Translations under genes and position numbers: made by a program
Assembly: GCA_028678965.1 (NCBI GenBank)
Contig: JAJRCM010000161.1
Span: 1 to 7,739 of the forward strand
Direction of reading: 5' to 3'
DNA length: 7,739 bases
DNA from: Methanomicrobiales archaeon
Lineage (GTDB): Archaea > Halobacteriota > Methanomicrobia > Methanomicrobiales > JACTUA01
Shown: positions 1-5,882 of the stretch, piece after piece
Layout of the letters: each line of letters starts with the position of its first letter
Position numbering within the stretch: position 1 is the stretch's first letter
Notes under the pieces: generated by a model
What the model was told of the DNA's origin: nothing
The model's input: the letters and a program-made list of their open reading frames with translations, nothing else
The model's database searches: none

Positions 1-310
1 CGAGCCCTGCCATGCCGCTCTCTTCCTCTTCTTTCTTCTCATCTTCTTTCTTCTTCTCTTCTGCTGCAGGGGCTGCCGCGTGTGCTGCAGGGGCAGCAGC
101 AGCGGGGGCAGCGACGGCGGCGACTGGTGCCGCGACCGCAGACTTACTGATGGCTTCCTCGATATTCACGCCCTCCAGGGCAGCCACGAGGGCCTTGATG
201 CGTGCGTCGTTAACAGCGATACCGGCGGCAGTGAGTACTGCCTTCACATCAGCTTCCTTGATCTCCTTCTTTGCATGGTGCAGGAGAAGAGCTGCATAGA
301 TGTATTCCAT
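1..310 (-). CDS. rpl12: Ribosomal protein L12 (archaeal P1 stalk protein), 3' end cut by window edge
   Basis: This is the acidic stalk protein of the large subunit. It forms dimers that dock on L10/P0 and recruits translational GTPases through its C-terminal tail. The 103 visible residues begin [13 protein letters not shown], typical of archaeal L12. Residues 1-58 are the helical dimerisation domain, about 59-83 an Ala/Pro-rich hinge, and about 84-97 a Glu/Lys-rich stretch. The start of the conserved tail follows (SGMAGL) before the edge cuts it; the family normally ends in a GLGALFG-like sequence, so only a few residues are missing. The start is the ATG at 310-308, set by GAGGTGA at 322-316 with 5-nt spacing. 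An ATG 5 nt upstream (315-313) is in another frame and gives a non-homologous peptide. The gene lies 27 nt after the rpl10 stop and is the last visible gene of the stalk operon. Confidence 0.95.
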   Translation of the reverse strand, partial: MEYIYAALLLHHAKKEIKEADVKAVLTAAGIAVNDARIKALVAALEGVNIEEAISKSAVAAPVAAVAAPAAAAPAAHAAAPAAEEKKKEDEKKEEEESGMAGL

Positions 311-337
311 TCCATTCACCTCGTAAATCTCGTATTC

Positions 338-1192
338 TTACTTCTTTTCTGTCATACCCTTCAGGGCAAGCGATTCGCGGTACGCCTTGGAGATCAGGGC
401 GTCCATCACATCCCGCTCGTAGATACAGGCCTCTACCGCCAGGCTCCTCGCCTGTTGGACGGCAAGGCTGATGAGCGGTGCCATGGTGCTCTTGGTGGTG
501 ATTGCAGCATTCATAGAGAGGTTGAATGCCTGAGCAGCGGCGAGCGTGATCTGGTCTACAAAGACCTGCTCATCGATGGCCAGCATATCCGGTGTGAAAA
601 GGGATCCCTCATAACAGGCCACCTGGAGCTTCAGACCGATATCCATAGGTTTAATATCCAGTTTGATGAGGATGTCCGCTACCTTCTTGCTGATGGTGTC
701 TCCCTTCTTCACCACCACTTTATTATCCCGGATCTTGACTTTTCCCGCCTCGATCATCGCAGGAATACCCGCTTGCTGGAGCTCCCCGACGATAGGTCCT
801 GGTTTGAAGTTTGTTGGTCCCTTGGAGACAACGATGTCCTCTGGAGCGATCTCACCGGGCTTGGCTGCCATCTTCGTCTTTGTTTTTTCAAGAACCTTGA
901 ACAGTTTGAACGGGTTCGTGTTGGTGAAGATGAGCGCACTCTGCCCTGAGATGTATCCCGACACCTCACCGATAGATCCCCCTATCTCCTTCAGGGCGTG
1001 CTCCACGAGCGTATTCCTGGTCATCTTCAGGATCGCGGCCTCGTGGAGATCCCGGCGGATCTGCTGGAGTTGGGCGGCAGGTATCCCGTGCATGTCAACG
1101 AGCCCGATAAGGGTAACCTCCTTGGCATGACGCTTGATTGCCTCTACCTCGTCCCGCTTCCACTGGGGCAGATGCCGCGTGTACAGGGCCAT
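338..1192 (-). CDS. rpl10: Ribosomal protein L10 (archaeal P0 stalk base), short form without acidic tail
   Basis: L10/P0 anchors the ribosomal stalk: its N-terminal domain binds 23S rRNA beside L11 and its C-terminal helices carry L12/P1 dimers. The 284-residue product starts MALYTRHLPQWKRDEV. Residues 1-105 plus about 180-205 form the rRNA-binding domain (KMTRNTLVEHAL at 56-67), and about 106-180 the archaeal insertion (KPGEIAPEDIVV, GPTNFKPGPIVGELQ). Residues about 209-280 form three Ala-rich helical stretches that look like the three L12-dimer docking helices. The protein stops at MTEKK directly after the third stretch. Many archaeal P0 proteins continue for about 50 residues through an Ala/Glu hinge to a GLGxLFG tail, which is absent here, and only 27 nt separate the stop from rpl12. 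The start ATG lies 1 nt after the rpl1 stop, with AAGGTGGT inside the end of rpl1 as ribosome binding site, so coupling to rpl1 is likely. Confidence 0.95.
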   Translation of the reverse strand: MALYTRHLPQWKRDEVEAIKRHAKEVTLIGLVDMHGIPAAQLQQIRRDLHEAAILKMTRNTLVEHALKEIGGSIGEVSGYISGQSALIFTNTNPFKLFKVLEKTKTKMAAKPGEIAPEDIVVSKGPTNFKPGPIVGELQQAGIPAMIEAGKVKIRDNKVVVKKGDTISKKVADILIKLDIKPMDIGLKLQVACYEGSLFTPDMLAIDEQVFVDQITLAAAQAFNLSMNAAITTKSTMAPLISLAVQQARSLAVEACIYERDVMDALISKAYRESLALKGMTEKK

Positions 1193-1193
1193 C

Positions 1194-1838
1194 TCAGACC
1201 ACCTTCACTGCCGGACCCATCGTGGTTTTCACGTAGACTGACCGGATGTTCAACGGACCCTGCTCGAGTACCGACTCAACCCTCTTCAGAACAGCATCGA
1301 TGTTATCTGCAATCTGCGCAGGTTCCATCGCCGCATTTCCCACCTTGGCGTGGAACGTCTTCTTGTCCTTCGTCCTGATCTTCACCGATTTACGGAGCCT
1401 ATCCACGATAGGCTGGATATCGGTTCCCTGTGGGATGGGCATCGGCATCTTTCCCCTGGGACCGAGCCGTGGGCCCAGGTATCGTCCCACCTGGGACATC
1501 ACACCGGTGTCCGCAAGGAAGAACCGATATTCGTTGGCAATCTTGCGTGCCTCACGCGGTGCCCCGCCGAGCCGCTCGATATCCTGGGGGCTAAGCACCA
1601 GTTCCACACCGGCATCCTTTGCTTTGGTGGTGATGTCGCCCTTGCCCAGGACCGCGATCTTCGCAATGCTGCCCGTCCCGTGGGGGAGAAGGATCATCTC
1701 ATCGATACGGTTCTTGGGTTGACTCATATCGATATTCTTGAGATTGATGGTGATATCGACACCCTCAGAAAAGTTCCGCTTGGGAGCACCCTCGAGCGCC
1801 GTTTTAACTGCACTGACTATTTTTTCTCTCTCAACCAT
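1194..1838 (-). CDS. rpl1: Ribosomal protein L1
   Basis: L1 builds the mobile L1 stalk of the large subunit, helps release E-site tRNA, and in several bacteria and archaea represses translation of its own mRNA. The 214-residue length fits archaeal L1 (usually about 213-219). The signature YLGPRLGPRGKMPMPIPQGT near residues 119-138 and the C-terminal SVYVKTTMGPAVKVV, which closes domain I, are plain to see. The start is the ATG at 1838-1836, preceded by a strong GGAGGT (1849-1844) with 5-nt spacing. The gene is 51 nt downstream of rpl11 and 1 nt upstream of rpl10. The leader carries a hairpin that resembles an L1 target and covers part of the ribosome binding site (see the regulatory entry), so L1 may control itself and, by coupling, L10 and L12. 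Confidence 0.97.
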   Translation of the reverse strand: MVEREKIVSAVKTALEGAPKRNFSEGVDITINLKNIDMSQPKNRIDEMILLPHGTGSIAKIAVLGKGDITTKAKDAGVELVLSPQDIERLGGAPREARKIANEYRFFLADTGVMSQVGRYLGPRLGPRGKMPMPIPQGTDIQPIVDRLRKSVKIRTKDKKTFHAKVGNAAMEPAQIADNIDAVLKRVESVLEQGPLNIRSVYVKTTMGPAVKVV

Positions 1839-1843
1839 CTGAT

Positions 1844-1879
1844 ACCTCCATAGTTCGCGACCGTTACGATCTGCTATGG
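1844..1879 (-). promoter_or_regulatory. Putative L1-binding autoregulatory hairpin overlapping the rpl1 ribosome binding site
   Basis: On the minus strand the rpl11-rpl1 spacer folds as follows. Outer stem CCAUAG (1879-1874) pairs perfectly with CUAUGG (1853-1848). Inner stem GAUCG (1871-1867) pairs with CGGUC (1863-1859), with one G-U pair and a UAA loop. The stems are joined by an asymmetric internal loop with CA on the 5' side and GCGAA on the 3' side. Two stacked stems with a longer, GA-containing 3' loop strand is the general form of the L1 target in 23S rRNA and in Methanococcus L1 mRNA. In Halobacterium the corresponding site was reported in the 5' leader, as here. The last two stem bases are the first GG of the GGAGGT ribosome binding site, so L1 binding would block initiation. 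The fold is read by eye and binding is inferred. Confidence 0.65.
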
Positions 1880-1889
1880 TGTTTTTACA

Positions 1890-2366
1890 CTATCCGCGAA
1901 GCACGTTGTCGAATTCGCCCGCGTCAATGGCCTTGATAAGCTCACGTGGCTTCTGTTTGTTGACCGTGACGCCGATGCTGACACAGGTGCCCAGCACCTC
2001 TTTGACCGCTGATTTCAGGTCATAGGACAGCATGTCATTCTTTTTCATCTTGGCGATTCTGACAGCGGCTTCGAGCGGCAGGTCTCCGACTGCCTGGGAA
2101 CCGGGCGTTGATGCCCCTTTCTCGATACCAGCCTCCTTCTTGATTAAGGCCGTGGTGGGCGGAACCCCCACGGAGACGGTGAACTTCTTCTTATCATCGA
2201 CTTCGATCGTGACCGGGACCTGCATGCCATTGAATTCCCCGGTCTTCTTGTTGATCTCATCGACAACCGCCTTGACGTTGATACCGAGTGGTCCCAGTGC
2301 TGGACCCAATGGGGGTCCTGCGGTAGCCTTACCGCCGGGTACCAGTACCTCAACCACTTCTGCCAT
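1890..2366 (-). CDS. rpl11: Ribosomal protein L11
   Basis: L11 binds the GTPase-associated centre of 23S rRNA together with L10 and takes part in factor-dependent GTP hydrolysis. The 158-residue product has the family signature near the N-terminus ([20 protein letters not shown], 16-35). The N-terminal domain spans about 1-70 and the rRNA-binding C-terminal domain about 71-145 ([32 protein letters not shown]). The start chosen is the ATG at 2366-2364, giving [12 protein letters not shown] as in homologues, with GGTGA 7 nt upstream. An in-frame start at 2447 would add 27 residues, but the added peptide has no family match and its codons cover the promoter TATA box. The gene ends in TAG, 51 nt before rpl1. 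It is probably the first gene of a transcript from the TATA box at 2431-2440 that continues into rpl1-rpl10-rpl12. Confidence 0.96.
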   Translation of the reverse strand: MAEVVEVLVPGGKATAGPPLGPALGPLGINVKAVVDEINKKTGEFNGMQVPVTIEVDDKKKFTVSVGVPPTTALIKKEAGIEKGASTPGSQAVGDLPLEAAVRIAKMKKNDMLSYDLKSAVKEVLGTCVSIGVTVNKQKPRELIKAIDAGEFDNVLRG

Positions 2367-2430
2367 GTCTCTGTCACCAGGCTTTCCCAAAAGGGTAGAG
2401 CTTGGGTTTACTAAGGTTGCTCTGCTGGAA

Positions 2431-2440
2431 TTTAAATATA
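2431..2440 (-). promoter_or_regulatory. TATA-box promoter and leader for the rpl11-rpl1-rpl10-rpl12 operon
   Basis: The minus strand reads TATATTTAAA here, an archaeal TATA-box-like element in the only sizeable gap (146 nt, 2367-2512) of the block. Usual archaeal spacing places the transcription start about 25 nt downstream, near 2410, giving a leader of roughly 44 nt with a GGTGA ribosome binding site. The leader can form a small hairpin, CCCAA (2406-2402) with TTGGG (2390-2386), whose role is unknown. A T-rich segment upstream makes the B-recognition element unclear. The start site is inferred from spacing. Confidence 0.6.
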
Positions 2441-2445
2441 TCAAC

Positions 2446-2479
2446 AAAAAGCGCGGTATCGATCAGGCGAAGGACTGAT
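2446..2479 (-). terminator. Possible weak terminator after spt5
   Basis: After the spt5 stop the minus strand shows a 5-bp hairpin, ATCAG (2479-2475) with CTGAT (2466-2462) around an 8-nt loop. It is followed 11 nt later by a T5 run at 2450-2446. Archaeal termination mainly uses T-runs, so this could reduce read-through into rpl11. The signal is short, so partial read-through is likely. Confidence 0.3.
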
Positions 2480-2512
2480 GATGTTTTCTGAATAACATGA
2501 GAGAGAAGTGGA

Positions 2513-2995
2513 TCACGCGTTCTCGTCGATCCGCTCAATAACCCGTATATTATCGCCGCGAACGGTGATGGGGATGGGGACCACACTCTCGTACAGTTCG
2601 ACAGTGATCTCTTCCTTCCCCATGTCCACCCGCTTGACCACTGCCTTTTCTCCCTTGAATGGACCCGCGATCAGCTCGACAATAGTTCCTTCCTCGATGC
2701 CACTCACCACCGGTTTGGGAACTAAAAAGTGCTTTACTTCATCAAGGATGGTCCGGTTCCTGACCACCGAGCGCGCATGGGGAATCATCTCGGCTAACTG
2801 TTCGATGCGGGCCAGGCTCTCCGGCGACTCCACCAGCACGTACCCCCGCAGTTCATCGGGTACGATGATAGCTGCCACCCTGATGGTCGTCTGGGTTTCG
2901 ACAGCTTTTTTGATGCTGTCAGCCACCGCCCGCTCCTGTTTTGACGTCGTCTTAATGGCGTAGATAAAATTCTCGCTCTCGATTGTATCGCTCAT
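2513..2995 (-). CDS. spt5: Transcription elongation factor Spt5 (NusG family)
   Basis: Spt5 binds the RNA polymerase clamp, normally with Spt4, closes the DNA channel and promotes processive elongation; the KOW domain can contact the ribosome or RNA. The 160-residue protein has an NGN domain at about 9-92 (FIYAIKTTSKQERAVADSIKK at the start, PDELRGYVLVESP at 46-58, VVRNRTILDEVKHFL at 77-91). A KOW domain follows at about 100-130 (EEGTIVELIAGPFKGEKAVVKRVD). Length and domain order are normal for archaeal Spt5. The ATG overlaps the secE stop as ATGA. The weak AGGT upstream suggests translation is coupled to secE. A secE-spt5 (secE-nusG) pair next to rpl11 is conserved across bacteria and archaea, which supports the call. 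Confidence 0.97.
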   Translation of the reverse strand: MSDTIESENFIYAIKTTSKQERAVADSIKKAVETQTTIRVAAIIVPDELRGYVLVESPESLARIEQLAEMIPHARSVVRNRTILDEVKHFLVPKPVVSGIEEGTIVELIAGPFKGEKAVVKRVDMGKEEITVELYESVVPIPITVRGDNIRVIERIDENA

Positions 2996-3168
2996 TGTGG
3001 CAGAACCTTCATGACAAGATAGACGATGAACCCAATCAGCCCGATAATCAGGACGCCTGCCGCCGCAACGATCGCAATCTTGGAGAACTCATTGCGGGTG
3101 GGAGTCCGGGCGAGCTTGATCACCCGCACATATTTGTTGAAGAGCTCTTCTTCGAGTTTAATGCCCAT
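2992..3168 (-). CDS. secE: Preprotein translocase subunit SecE (Sec61 gamma)
   Basis: SecE/Sec61-gamma clamps the two halves of the SecY channel in the cytoplasmic membrane. I translated this 58-residue frame directly: it begins MGIKLEEELFNKYVRVIKLA and ends VMKVLPQ. Residues 1-30 form the amphipathic cytoplasmic helix with the family-typical RVIKLARTPTRNEF segment. Residues about 31-53 are one hydrophobic transmembrane segment (IAIVAAAGVLIIGLIGFIVYLVM). Single-span SecE of about 55-65 residues is usual in archaea. The gene starts 6 nt after the ftsZ stop, with a poor ribosome binding site (CGGTG), and its TGA overlaps the spt5 ATG. That suggests translation coupled to its neighbours. An ORF caller with a longer minimum length would miss it. 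Confidence 0.93.
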   Translation of the reverse strand: MGIKLEEELFNKYVRVIKLARTPTRNEFSKIAIVAAAGVLIIGLIGFIVYLVMKVLPQ

Positions 3169-3174
3169 GCACCG

Positions 3175-4317
3175 TCACTTCAGGAAATCTATCTCGAACT
3201 GTTTTGTCATTTTCTTACCTTCGAGCTGGCTTCGACCCAGGATCTGGGGGGAATGGACACCAGTGACCACCAGCATGGTGCGCATCTTGTGGGCCATCTC
3301 CGGATCGACCTGGGCTCCCCAGATGATGCGGGCGTTGGGATCGATGCGGTTGAAGACTTCCTGGACCACTCCTTCTGCTTCAGCGATGGTCATATCCGGT
3401 CCACCGACCACATTGACCAGCGCCGCAGTCGCACCGGAGATGTCCACATCGAGCAGGGGAGATCTCAGTGCTTTCTTCACTGAGTCGGCCGCTTTATCCT
3501 CACTGTCACTGTCGCCTACGCCAATCATTGCCACACCACCCCGCTCCATGACAGTGCGGACATCGGCAAAGTCCAGATTCACGAGCCCGGGAACGGTGAT
3601 CAATTCGGTGATGCCCTTGACCGCCCGCATCAAGATCTCATCAGCGACCTTGAATGCGGCCATCAATGGCAGGCGGGGGACGACCTCGAGAAGGCGGTCA
3701 TTCGGTACCACGATGACCGTGTCAGCGATATCACGGAGGCGTTCCAGCCCGGCCTCCGCATTTTCCCGTCTGATAGCACCCTCAGCGGTGAAGGGCAGGG
3801 TGACCACCCCGATGGTCAGGGCTCCCTCCTCCCGTGCTGCCTTGGCGATGATAGGGGCCGCACCGGTCCCGGTTCCGCCCCCCAGTCCTGCGGTGATAAA
3901 GACCATGTCGCACCCTTCCACCGCCTTCTTGATCTCCCCCTCGTTCTCCGCCGCGGCTTCCTCCCCGATCTGGGGGATAGACCCCGCACCCAGGCCATGA
4001 GTCCGCTGTCGTCCGATCAGGATCTTCTGGTCAGACTTGATGCGGACGAGGTGCTGGGCATCGGTGTTCACCGCGATAAGTCTCGCACCCTGGATACCTT
4101 CCTCCATCATGCGGTTGATGGTGTTGGAACCCCCACCACCGACTCCGATAACCGCGATCTCGGTCTGCAGTTGCTTCAGGACCTCATCAAGGTCCTTGTC
4201 GGTCTGTGTTGCAACGGGTTTTACCGGTGTAGATGGTACGGTTTCACCCTTCGCTGTTTCCTGGGGTTTGAGTTCATTCTCAGCCCGCATCAGTGCCTCT
4301 TCAACAATTGATTTCAT
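3175..4317 (-). CDS. ftsZ: Cell division GTPase FtsZ (archaeal FtsZ1 type)
   Basis: FtsZ is a tubulin homologue that polymerises with GTP into the division ring on the inner face of the membrane. The 380 residues show an N-terminal extension (1-52, rich in Glu, Thr and Pro) that begins [13 protein letters not shown], like haloarchaeal FtsZ1. The nucleotide domain contains [13 protein letters not shown] (58-70), the tubulin signature GGGTGTG (146-152) and [17 protein letters not shown] (175-191). The T7 synergy loop NLDFAD (247-252) supplies the acidic residues D249 and D252 that complete the neighbour's active site. The C-terminal domain follows to about 360, then a short tail, KQFEIDFLK. No key residue is missing. 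The ATG overlaps the dtdA TGA (ATGA), with GGTGAGGT 4 nt upstream. Assignment to FtsZ1 over FtsZ2 rests on the N-terminal extension, the overall resemblance and the secE-spt5 neighbourhood. Confidence 0.96.
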   Translation of the reverse strand: MKSIVEEALMRAENELKPQETAKGETVPSTPVKPVATQTDKDLDEVLKQLQTEIAVIGVGGGGSNTINRMMEEGIQGARLIAVNTDAQHLVRIKSDQKILIGRQRTHGLGAGSIPQIGEEAAAENEGEIKKAVEGCDMVFITAGLGGGTGTGAAPIIAKAAREEGALTIGVVTLPFTAEGAIRRENAEAGLERLRDIADTVIVVPNDRLLEVVPRLPLMAAFKVADEILMRAVKGITELITVPGLVNLDFADVRTVMERGGVAMIGVGDSDSEDKAADSVKKALRSPLLDVDISGATAALVNVVGGPDMTIAEAEGVVQEVFNRIDPNARIIWGAQVDPEMAHKMRTMLVVTGVHSPQILGRSQLEGKKMTKQFEIDFLK

Positions 4318-5624
4318 ACATACCTCACCAGTCCCGGGATTTGGAGTGTCCGTTCATATTCAGTCCGGACCATCTCCGGTGTGATCATTCGACCATCCTT
4401 CTCAATAGCATGTCCTGCGGACAGCATGCCGAACAGTGGGCCTTTTGCAATCCCCAACGCGCGCGCCTTGTGAGGATCGAACCGCACATGGTGAATGATC
4501 AGGGTATCACCATTGATCGACGTCGTCTGGTTTCCAATTATGGTTTTTACACATAACCTTATTAAATCATTTATTAATTCCGCCCGAAGGGAGTCGTAGG
4601 TTAGAAAAATCGTAAGAATTCGCCCATTTATACTCACCAGATGGGCGAGTGGCATCGTATCGAGCGCCTGGAGGAGGTGGTCTTCATTCGCTTTCAGGGC
4701 TTCTTCGAGCAGATCGTTCTGGACTGTGATCGTCACCGGTGTTCCCTCTCCGCTGAGCCGGTGCAGCACTATCGTTGATCGCGGGGCAACAGCCACAGCG
4801 AGGTGCCGGAGCGCAAGATAGGATTGCAAGCCGATGCTCCCCAGACGCCGCAGCTCACCTTCTCCAATGGCCGGTAGATTGATGCGATCACATATTGCTT
4901 CCAGATTTCTGACCGCTGCGGGAGTGAGCGCATGCCGGTCAATGTAAGCGGCGGCAGCATGGCTTCTCTCTCTGAGAAGGAGGAGGGTACTCTCATCCAG
5001 CTGCCCCACTTCCCTTGAATGGATGATATGCCCGAACGCAGCCGGGGAGTTCGAGGCAATTTCCGTCGCACGTGTTGCGTAATGGTTCCCTCCAAGCCCG
5101 AGGAGGGGGATCGCTTCAATTGGATCTGCCCTCTGTACCGCGAGTGCCACCGCGTTCCCCGCCGCAGGATCCTTCCACTCCCGCTCGGTACTCCCGATCT
5201 CCACAAAAAACGAAGGTATGGAGAGTTCGGTGGGGCCATGGTGGGTTACTTCATACGTTACCTGATAGCCTGGCGGAGCATAACGCTGGAGATTGAGGAG
5301 GACGGCTTTCATCCACACCGGATGGGCAGGAGGCAGGGAGAAGGGTCTTCCCCCCAGTTCGGCACGGGCGAGGTTCCCGGTCATATGAACCGAGAGAAGA
5401 GGGGCTGGATGCCGGCTGGTATGGCGGGAGAGGAAGATGATCAGATCCGAATCCAGCCCCTGATCGATCCGGTCTGTAGCGATGAGCCTCCCTTCCACCT
5501 CGATGAGATCGAAAGTCACCTGATTTCGCGTTGGGGTGTCTCCCCTTTCCCTGAGACCCAGGAGATGACGGCGGATATTCGTTCCCGCCATATCACTACA
5601 GGAGCTGATGAGAGTGACCTTCAA
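4314..5624 (-). CDS. dtdA: D-aminoacyl-tRNA deacylase (DTD2/GEK1 family) with C-terminal extension
   Basis: The enzyme hydrolyses D-aminoacyl-tRNA to free tRNA and D-amino acid, keeping D-residues out of translation. The 436 residues begin [21 protein letters not shown], as in the family. Conserved family blocks are SRHTS (66-70), HMTGN (80-84), THHGPTEL (127-134) and GLGGNHYA (176-183). They fill the first 270 residues or so, which is the usual length of the shorter archaeal and plant enzymes. The remaining 165 residues are a second domain whose end (residues about 386-420, [20 protein letters not shown] and [10 protein letters not shown]) resembles the C-terminal motif of RNase Z. The start is TTG at 5624-5622 with GGTGA 6 nt upstream. 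The next ATG, at residue 12, would cut into the conserved first strand. The stop overlaps the ftsZ start. An AT-rich patch at about 4540-4635 departs from the local composition. Confidence 0.93.
   Translation of the reverse strand: MKVTLISSCSDMAGTNIRRHLLGLRERGDTPTRNQVTFDLIEVEGRLIATDRIDQGLDSDLIIFLSRHTSRHPAPLLSVHMTGNLARAELGGRPFSLPPAHPVWMKAVLLNLQRYAPPGYQVTYEVTHHGPTELSIPSFFVEIGSTEREWKDPAAGNAVALAVQRADPIEAIPLLGLGGNHYATRATEIASNSPAAFGHIIHSREVGQLDESTLLLLRERSHAAAAYIDRHALTPAAVRNLEAICDRINLPAIGEGELRRLGSIGLQSYLALRHLAVAVAPRSTIVLHRLSGEGTPVTITVQNDLLEEALKANEDHLLQALDTMPLAHLVSINGRILTIFLTYDSLRAELINDLIRLCVKTIIGNQTTSINGDTLIIHHVRFDPHKARALGIAKGPLFGMLSAGHAIEKDGRMITPEMVRTEYERTLQIPGLVRYV
4626..4633 (-). promoter_or_regulatory. 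Possible internal promoter (TATA-like) inside dtdA for ftsZ-secE-spt5
   Basis: The minus strand reads GTATAAAT here, followed by further AT-rich blocks (TTAATAAA, TTTAATAAG) down to about 4558, all within the dtdA coding region. A start about 25 nt downstream would lie some 290 nt upstream of ftsZ. The patch is clearly more AT-rich than the surrounding coding sequence. No start site can be proved from sequence, and amino-acid constraint (Leu, Ile, Asn codons) is an alternative cause. Confidence 0.25.
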
Positions 5625-5670
5625 CCGTGTTCACCTTCTTGCGCAGGTATGAGCAGTACTGTGCACCGGC

Positions 5671-5679
5671 ATAGTAAAT
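5671..5679 (-). promoter_or_regulatory. Candidate promoter element for dtdA
   Basis: The 84-nt divergent spacer (5625-5708) must hold the promoter for the minus-strand block. The minus strand reads ATTTACTAT here, the only AT-rich stretch at a suitable distance apart from the adjoining T-run. A start about 25 nt downstream (near 5650) would leave a leader of about 25 nt with the GGTGA ribosome binding site. The match to a TATA box is weak. Confidence 0.25.
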
Positions 5680-5680
5680 C

Positions 5681-5688
5681 CTATTTTT
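5681..5688 (+). promoter_or_regulatory. Candidate TATA box for a leaderless small-ORF/moeA transcript
   Basis: CTATTTTT lies with its centre about 24 nt upstream of the ATG at 5709. No ribosome binding site precedes that ATG. This spacing matches an archaeal TATA box whose transcript starts at or next to the start codon, that is, a leaderless mRNA. Inferred from spacing only. Confidence 0.4.
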
Positions 5689-5708
5689 CCCATGGTCGAT
5701 GTACATCT

Positions 5709-5882
5709 ATGGACGAAAAGATCCGAGAAGCATTTGCAGCAGCCGGTATCGGTTCTGAGATCCCCTGCGAAAAGGCATTCACCCTTGCAGAAAAGTACGG
5801 GATTCCCAAGATAGAGATTGCGAAATACTGCAACAAGCACAGGATCAAGATACGCCGCTGCCAGCTGGGCTGCTTCAAATGA
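5709..5882 (+). CDS. Small conserved-looking protein with four cysteines, upstream of moeA
   Basis: I do not recognise a named family. The 57-residue product begins MDEKIREAFAAAGIGSEIPC. Its middle (FTLAEKYGIPKIEIAKYCNKHRIKI, residues 24-48) looks like a small helix-turn-helix. It ends in RRCQLGCFK. Cysteines lie at 20, 41, 51 and 55, a high density that could bind a metal or an iron-sulfur cluster; the C-terminal CxxxC is the most distinctive part. The start is the ATG at 5709. There is no ribosome binding site, but a TATA-like CTATTTTT about 24 nt upstream fits a leaderless mRNA. An in-frame ATG at 5649 would add 20 residues over the promoter and is less likely. The stop overlaps the moeA start (ATGA), tying the gene to molybdenum/tungsten cofactor synthesis. 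A role as regulator or metal/sulfur handling partner is only a guess. Confidence 0.75.
   Translation: MDEKIREAFAAAGIGSEIPCEKAFTLAEKYGIPKIEIAKYCNKHRIKIRRCQLGCFK

Noticed and set aside
12..140. Low-complexity Ala/Glu/Lys tract as a DNA repeat
   Set aside because: It encodes the normal hinge and acidic region of L12; codons vary and there is no exact repeat unit.
313..315. First of two closely spaced ATGs before rpl12
   Set aside because: It is out of frame with the conserved MEYIYAAL start; spacing to GAGGTGA would be almost zero.
80..949. Long plus-strand reading frame (289 residues) opposite rpl12 and rpl10
   Set aside because: It lies antisense to two clear ribosomal proteins, shows no family motif, and is a by-product of high GC and biased codon use.
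1878..1890. GTGT-AAAA-ACAC mini-hairpin after rpl11 as a terminator, and the shared GTGTAAAAAC 10-mer also present in dtdA near 4553-4544
   Set aside because: The minus strand has an A-run here, not the T-run needed for termination. The dtdA copy is coding sequence (residues CVKT) and the match is short enough to be chance.
2364..2447. Upstream ATG giving rpl11 27 extra N-terminal residues
   Set aside because: The extra residues are unlike any L11, the frame crosses the TATA box, and the ATG at 2366 has a good ribosome binding site and family-typical N-terminus.
3026..4000. Plus-strand reading frame of 324 residues, Ser/Thr/Arg-rich
   Set aside because: It is antisense to secE and ftsZ, with low-complexity composition typical of a shadow frame.
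5019..5882. Plus-strand frame of 287 residues ending at the moeA start
   Set aside because: Most of it is antisense to dtdA. Only the last 174 bases, from the ATG at 5709 after the divergent promoter, look like a real gene.
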